Assembly (NCBI GenBank): GCA_003509825.1
Contig: DOMT01000191.1
Coordinates: 1 to 8,112, forward strand
Source: Coriobacteriia bacterium
GTDB lineage: Bacteria > Actinomycetota > Coriobacteriia > Coriobacteriales > UBA8131
DNA: 8,112 bases
Direction of reading: 5' to 3'
Under the pieces are notes generated by a model, which did no database searches, was not told the DNA's origin, and saw only the letters and a list, made by a program, of their open reading frames with translations. The translations under genes and the position numbers were made by a program. Within the stretch, counting starts at the first letter, position 1; each line of letters begins with the position of its first letter. Of this stretch, positions 4,560-8,112 are shown piece by piece.

Positions 4560-6740
4560 ATGCTTTCCTTTGAATACATATTGGTGATGTTGGTAGCGGT
4601 GCTCCTTTCGAGCCTTATCAGCCATCGTTTTCCGTTTATCTCCACGCCGTTGGTGCAGATCGCGCTGGGTATCGCCATTGCGCTGATACCCTTTTTCCAT
4701 TTCGACATGTCGCTTGACCCCGCCCTGTTTTTGGCGTTGTTCATCGCTCCCCTACTTTATGAAGATGCCAAAAAGGCCGACCGGGCCACGCTTTGGTCGC
4801 TGAGGCGTCCTATCGCACTTTTAGCACTCGGCTTGGTGGTCGTCACCTGTCTGGCCGTCGGCGGATTCATCCACACCCTGCTGGATGTGATTCCGTTTGC
4901 CGCCGCCATCGCTTTGGCGGCCGCGCTGGCTCCCACCGACGCCGTCGCCGTGATCTCGCTGGAGGAAAGTTCCACCATCGATACCAAGAAGCGCTCGATC
5001 CTGCAAGGCGAGTCGCTGTTTAACGACGCCTCCTCCATCGTCTGCTTCCAGTTCGCGCTGGCGGCGTTTTTGGTCGGCCCCTTTGCGGGCTCGGCCGATG
5101 TGGGGCAGTTGCAGTTCGTCGGCAACGTCGCCCTCACCTTCCTCTTCATGTTCATCGGCGGTGTGGTGGTCGGCGGGGTTTTGATGTTGCTGAGATACGT
5201 CGTGGTGCGCATGCTGCGTAGCGCCGGTTTCGAGGGCATCATCTTCCACGTGCTCTTCGAGCTGCTCACCCCGTTCATCGTCTTTATTGCTGCCGAGATG
5301 TTGCACGTCAGCGGCATCATCGCCGTCGTTGTTGCGGGCATCGCCTACTCGTTTACCCCGCGCCGCCAAACGCCCACCACGGCGCGCCATCAGATCGTCT
5401 CCGGCAGCGTGTGGGGCGTGCTGACCTTCTCGCTCAACGGCCTGGTATTTTTGATTCTCGGCACCCAATTACCTACCGTCATCAGCACGGTCTGGAACTC
5501 GCCGGGTATCGACAACGTGCTTCTGGTCTCCTCGATCGTACTCATCTTGCTGGCACTTATGCTGATCCGCTTCGTTTGGGTCTTTGTGATGAACCGCAAC
5601 GATCTCATTTTAGTGGGTGAAACCTGCGCTGTGGACGAGGTTGAAAGCAGCAAACGCGAGCGAAACAAAGCACTGAAGCAAGCCGAGCGCAAAACGCCCG
5701 GCTATTGGAAGGCGCACCTCAAAGACGCGCTGGTGCTCACACTCACCGGTGTGAAGGGTGCGATATCCCTGGCGCTACTTCTTACCATTCCGCTGACCTT
5801 ACCCTCGGGTGAGGCCTTCCCACAGCGTGAGCTGTTGCTCTTCATCGCCTCGGGCGTCATTATCCTCTCGCTGCTCCTCGCCAACTTCCTGGTACCGGTG
5901 GTGGCTCCCAAAATCGCCCGCCCGCTACAACCCGAATCCGAGGTTAAAGCGATCATCAGGATCTACCGTACCGTCATCCGCAACCTCACCCGTCAAGACG
6001 GCCAGGAGAACAAAGAGGCAACGGAGCGGGTGATCCGCCAATATCGCGAGCGCATCAACGCCGCAGGTGAGCACATCAATATCGGCGTATCCGCCGAAGA
6101 CAAACTGCGTTGCATGACCATCGGTTGGGAACGCGATCACACCCTCGCCCTCATCGACGCCAATGAGGTCAACGCAAGCGTGGGCTCGGTGTGCGTCTAT
6201 CAGCTGAGTCGCATGCTGGCACTCAGCGAACATCACGGCGAGACGCGCTGGCTTATCGTCAACATCTTCAAACAGCTGGTACACCAGTTCAAAGATGCCA
6301 GGCAGCACAAGAAGCGCTTCGATGATGGCAGCAGGACGGTTCAACACAGGGCGATGATGGCTCTGCGCGATTTACAGCGGGACAACTGCATGTACGTCAT
6401 AGGGCGGCTCGAAGTACTCAAAGGAGAGGTTGCAGTAGGCGAAGCCGAGGATTGCGAGGAATGCATCACCGTATCGGTGATCGAAGCGGCCATCGAAGAG
6501 TACAAACGCCGTATGGCACGCCTCGAAGACCCCGAGCGCCTAAGCCGCCTGAAATTGGATAAAAACCAGCGTATCAATTTTGAAGAAAGCATGCTCAGGG
6601 TAGAAGCGCATGCCCTGCAATACGAGCGCGACGCCATCGAGGAGGCCTTATCCGAGGGCAATATCTCTCGCACCACCGCCCGCCATCTCCGCGATAATGT
6701 AGCCATGATGGAGCTCGACATCGAAGAGCAGCTGGATTAA
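4560..6740 (+). CDS. CPA1-family Na+(K+)/H+ antiporter, NhaP type, with long cytoplasmic C-terminal domain
   Basis: This 726-residue membrane protein exchanges monovalent cations for protons. Residues 1 to about 450 hold some 12-13 hydrophobic segments. The CPA1 signature is clear: ALAPTDAVAVISL at 122-134 with Asp127 in the unwound-helix motif, and GESLFNDASSIV at 150-161 with the Asn155-Asp156 pair at the ion site. GTQLP (301-305) and LTGVKGAISLALLL (395-408) match later conserved helices. A charged loop at about 345-388 lies between two membrane segments. Residues about 455-726 form a hydrophilic, helix-rich cytoplasmic domain ending in the pattern ISRTTARHLRDNV, as in other bacterial Na+/H+ exchangers of about 650-720 residues. 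The start at 4560 is the first ATG and lacks a Shine-Dalgarno; the next, Met10, also lacks one. The gene stands alone, divergent from the hydrogenase operon and convergent with the nitroreductase. Cation specificity (Na+, K+, Li+) cannot be read from the sequence. Confidence 0.93.
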   Translation: MLSFEYILVMLVAVLLSSLISHRFPFISTPLVQIALGIAIALIPFFHFDMSLDPALFLALFIAPLLYEDAKKADRATLWSLRRPIALLALGLVVVTCLAVGGFIHTLLDVIPFAAAIALAAALAPTDAVAVISLEESSTIDTKKRSILQGESLFNDASSIVCFQFALAAFLVGPFAGSADVGQLQFVGNVALTFLFMFIGGVVVGGVLMLLRYVVVRMLRSAGFEGIIFHVLFELLTPFIVFIAAEMLHVSGIIAVVVAGIAYSFTPRRQTPTTARHQIVSGSVWGVLTFSLNGLVFLILGTQLPTVISTVWNSPGIDNVLLVSSIVLILLALMLIRFVWVFVMNRNDLILVGETCAVDEVESSKRERNKALKQAERKTPGYWKAHLKDALVLTLTGVKGAISLALLLTIPLTLPSGEAFPQRELLLFIASGVIILSLLLANFLVPVVAPKIARPLQPESEVKAIIRIYRTVIRNLTRQDGQENKEATERVIRQYRERINAAGEHINIGVSAEDKLRCMTIGWERDHTLALIDANEVNASVGSVCVYQLSRMLALSEHHGETRWLIVNIFKQLVHQFKDARQHKKRFDDGSRTVQHRAMMALRDLQRDNCMYVIGRLEVLKGEVAVGEAEDCEECITVSVIEAAIEEYKRRMARLEDPERLSRLKLDKNQRINFEESMLRVEAHALQYERDAIEEALSEGNISRTTARHLRDNVAMMELDIEEQLD

Positions 6741-6791
6741 ACGACCACCACACTTGGATCGGGCTACACTTCGCCGCCAAAGCTTGCTGTT

Positions 6792-6850
6792 TCCCGCCTA
6801 TGACAAGTTTTCAGGTCTCAAAATCTACTTTCAGCTTGTCATAGGCGGGA
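6792..6850. repeat. Perfect 16-bp inverted repeat between convergent genes; possible bidirectional terminator or intergenic repeat element
   Basis: TCCCGCCTATGACAAG (6792-6807) and its exact reverse complement (6835-6850) enclose 27 bases. The loop begins and ends with similar sequences, TTTTCAG (6808-6814) and CTTTCAG (6828-6834). The element sits in the 131-base gap between the antiporter and nitroreductase stops, where a terminator for both is expected. It differs from a typical intrinsic terminator: the loop is long and neither side is followed by a run of T on the transcribed strand. The repeat geometry is directly visible; the role is inference. Confidence 0.8.
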
Positions 6851-6871
6851 TCACCCTGCGCGAATCAGCCG

Positions 6872-7612
6872 CTATACCCAGACGAAGTTTTCGATGCCTG
6901 CTCCGACTTCGAAGTGGTATTTTACGATGCCGAGATCGAGTGCGGCGAGCATGCCTCCGAGAGATTCGGCTTTTACACGCGACTTGCCGTCGGAGCCTCC
7001 GGTGACGTCATCCGCGGCGGCGCTTGTACTCACATCACCGTCCGCATCCCCTTCTGCCAGCAGCGTCAGGCGAAAGCTCTGTTGGTTGCGAGCCGTCGGA
7101 GCCAGTTGGGCGTAGCGCGCTCCCCTGGCAAACCAATCGGGAGTCTTACCCGGCTGCACTACAGCGAGTGTGGAAATATCCTTGGATTTATGCACCCTAC
7201 CCTCTTGAGCGGGATAACCGAGTGCGATGGCGATGACGCCGCGTTCACCGGGTGCAAGCTCGATCGCCGACTTCTTGAAACCGCCACCGAACCAACAACT
7301 TCCAAGCCCCAGTTGTGTTGCTCTGAGCAGCACCTTTTCTCCCCAGTAGCCGCACTTTTCGTCGAGCTCGGCGTCATCGGGGCCTACCAATGCCAAATAA
7401 TTACTCACCCCGGTAAAGTTCACCCGTCCGATGATGCCTTTAAACCCCTTGGTCTCATTACGCATCAACTGCATGCGCAGGCCACCCTCACGATTGCACT
7501 CGGCAACATAGGCATCCAGCGCATCCAAAACCGACGCGTCGATCGGCTTGTCCACATAACGCCGGATGGAACGCCTCTCCTCAACCGCTCTATCCAACCC
7601 CATAAGCTCCAT
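6872..7612 (-). CDS. Nitroreductase family protein (TM1586-like, FMN-binding)
   Basis: This 246-residue protein belongs to the nitroreductase-like flavoenzymes of the TM1586 type, in which two half-domains are fused in one chain. Residues 12-19, ERRSIRRY, are the N-terminal R-x-S-x-R-x-Y FMN phosphate-binding motif. The segment from GYWGEKVLLRATQLGLGSCW (88-107) is the conserved central helix. APTARNQQSF (171-180) is the second P-T-A-x-N-Q motif, and LDLGIVKYHFEVG (225-237) with a Trp near the C-terminus closes the fold. Physiological substrate is unknown; such enzymes reduce nitro compounds, quinones or flavins with NAD(P)H. The ATG at 7612 is chosen because GGGAG (7624-7620) lies 7 bases upstream and the conserved region begins nine residues in. 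The frame remains open to 7714 with no family similarity. A Gly, Asp and Ser-rich stretch at about 187-213 looks like a loop insertion. The preceding gene on the strand ends 160 bases upstream. Confidence 0.88.
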   Translation of the reverse strand: MELMGLDRAVEERRSIRRYVDKPIDASVLDALDAYVAECNREGGLRMQLMRNETKGFKGIIGRVNFTGVSNYLALVGPDDAELDEKCGYWGEKVLLRATQLGLGSCWFGGGFKKSAIELAPGERGVIAIALGYPAQEGRVHKSKDISTLAVVQPGKTPDWFARGARYAQLAPTARNQQSFRLTLLAEGDADGDVSTSAAADDVTGGSDGKSRVKAESLGGMLAALDLGIVKYHFEVGAGIENFVWV

Positions 7613-7772
7613 CACACTTCTCCCTTTTATCCGAAACACCCGCTTATTGTCACTGCAAACATTGAACACCCGGCTTCGGAAATGGAACAGGCCGTTAAGA
7701 CATCGGTTCTCCACTTGTTACTTCGCAAGTTGATTCAAAGCGACCTGACAAGCGCTTAGGAAAGCGACAGGG
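7613..7772. other. Intergenic gap between the MutY-like gene and the nitroreductase gene
   Basis: These 160 bases contain the nitroreductase ribosome binding site (GGGAG, 7624-7620). I see no convincing promoter and no strong terminator. CGCTT/AAGCG pairs occur near the glycosylase stop (7738-7767), but the stems are only 5 bp and lack a T run. Confidence 0.6.
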
Positions 7773-8112
7773 CTACACCACCCAGTACCCGTCCTCACGT
7801 TTGATAAAGCCCTCCGCCTCCAAGTCTGCCAGGATATCGGCGGTGAGGTCGGGGTCATAGCTGTGGACGTGGGCCAGGTCTTCGGTGCTTTGAGGTACCT
7901 GGGCCAAGAGCGTTTCCAGTAAACGGGCACGCTTTTGACGGCGGGAGCCCTCATAGGGAGATTGTTTGCTGTGGTGCTTGCTGCGCCTGGAGGGATTGGG
8001 CAGCGTCTTTTTGAGATGGGCGCCGTAGTCGAGCAGAGCATAGTTCCAGCTCCGCGCCTCGATGCCGCGCTGTCGAACACGTTCATTTATCGCTGAAAGC
8101 GTCTCGCGCAGC
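7773..8112 (-). CDS. MutY-like HhH-GPD DNA glycosylase (A/G-specific adenine glycosylase type), C-terminal part
   Basis: The last 112 codons of a gene that begins beyond the right edge are visible; no start lies in the window, and the stop is TAG at 7775-7773. The segment RSWNYALLDYGAHLKKTLPN is the end of the HhH-GPD domain, where MutY proteins have the A-x-M-D-x-G motif. It is followed by NPSRRSKHHSKQSPYEGSRR, a pattern I associate with MutY-like glycosylases of Actinobacteria and related lineages. Where classical MutY has four cysteines for a [4Fe-4S] cluster after that motif, this protein has none. The final 55 or so residues look like a small winged-helix domain, ending REDGYWVV. Function would be removal of adenine opposite 8-oxoguanine or a related base-excision step. 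A competing open frame on the same strand (7718-8086) has Ser, Pro, Arg and Trp-rich composition and no recognisable family. Assignment is from memory of the family and needs the upstream part. Confidence 0.72.
   Translation of the reverse strand, partial: LRETLSAINERVRQRGIEARSWNYALLDYGAHLKKTLPNPSRRSKHHSKQSPYEGSRRQKRARLLETLLAQVPQSTEDLAHVHSYDPDLTADILADLEAEGFIKREDGYWVV

Noticed and set aside
4821..5468. Minus-strand open frame (215 residues) opposite the antiporter
   Set aside because: It is a charged, repetitive shadow of a well-conserved CPA1 gene, with no recognisable domain and no ribosome binding site worth noting.
7626..7653. GTGACA-16-GATAAA as a promoter for the nitroreductase
   Set aside because: Transcription from it would begin near 7619, inside or past the GGGAG ribosome binding site, removing it from the mRNA.
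6914..7759. Plus-strand open frame (281 residues) opposite the nitroreductase
   Set aside because: It covers the nitroreductase in antisense, and that gene has clear family motifs. The translated sequence shows no domain.
7718..8086. Minus-strand open frame with an ATG at the right edge
   Set aside because: It overlaps the MutY-like C-terminus in another frame. Its Ser, Pro, Arg and Trp-rich translation is typical of an out-of-frame reading.
1..8112. CRISPR arrays, tRNA or rRNA genes, transposase genes
   Set aside because: I saw no regularly spaced repeats, no cloverleaf-type sequence, no rRNA sequence and no transposase or integrase motifs in the window.

Overview
The window is a moderately GC-rich, gene-dense bacterial segment. 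Its main content is most of an operon for a membrane-bound group 4 [NiFe] hydrogenase of the Ech/Coo/Hyc class. Next to it are a divergent CPA1-type cation/proton antiporter, a TM1586-type nitroreductase and the 3' end of a MutY-like HhH-GPD DNA glycosylase. Gene content, the iron-sulfur-free MutY-like glycosylase with its winged-helix-like tail, and codon choice suggest an anaerobic high-GC Gram-positive such as a gut-type Coriobacteriia. That assignment is inference; no rRNA or other marker gene is present.

Layout. From 4202 down to the left edge, on the minus strand, lie five tightly packed genes in the order NuoL-like (echA type), NuoH-like (echB), NuoB-like small subunit (echC), NuoC-like (echD) and NuoD-like NiFe large subunit (echE, cut by the window edge). 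Junctions are a 4-base GTGA overlap, a 12-base gap, an 8-base overlap and a 2-base gap, so this is one transcription unit with translational coupling. The order is that of Ech hydrogenase, echABCDE. The 2x[4Fe-4S] ferredoxin-like subunit (echF, NuoI-like) is not in the window and would be expected beyond the left edge. Together these subunits would oxidise reduced ferredoxin (or formate through a partner enzyme), reduce protons to H2, and move H+ or Na+ across the membrane through the two membrane subunits.

From 4203 to 4559 is a non-coding divergent region. It holds the hydrogenase leader, candidate promoter elements and small dyad symmetries. From 4560 to 6740, on the plus strand, is a 726-residue NhaP/CPA1 antiporter with a long cytoplasmic C-terminal domain. 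Between it and the convergent nitroreductase (6872-7612, minus) sits a perfect 16-bp inverted repeat with a 27-base loop. The right edge, 7773-8112 minus, carries the last 112 codons of the MutY-like glycosylase in a frame that has no ATG inside the window.

The most notable observation is that the hydrogenase small-subunit gene is not open from its obvious start. A well-placed AGGAGG and ATG (1365) open a frame that reads through Lys-Ser-Pro and then closes. The expected continuation, Trp-Leu-Val-His-Tyr-Asp followed by the CxxC cluster ligands, is in the +1 frame. The switch falls exactly on CCC-T. This is either a single-base indel (sequencing error or real mutation) or a +1 recoding site. 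All other subunits look intact.
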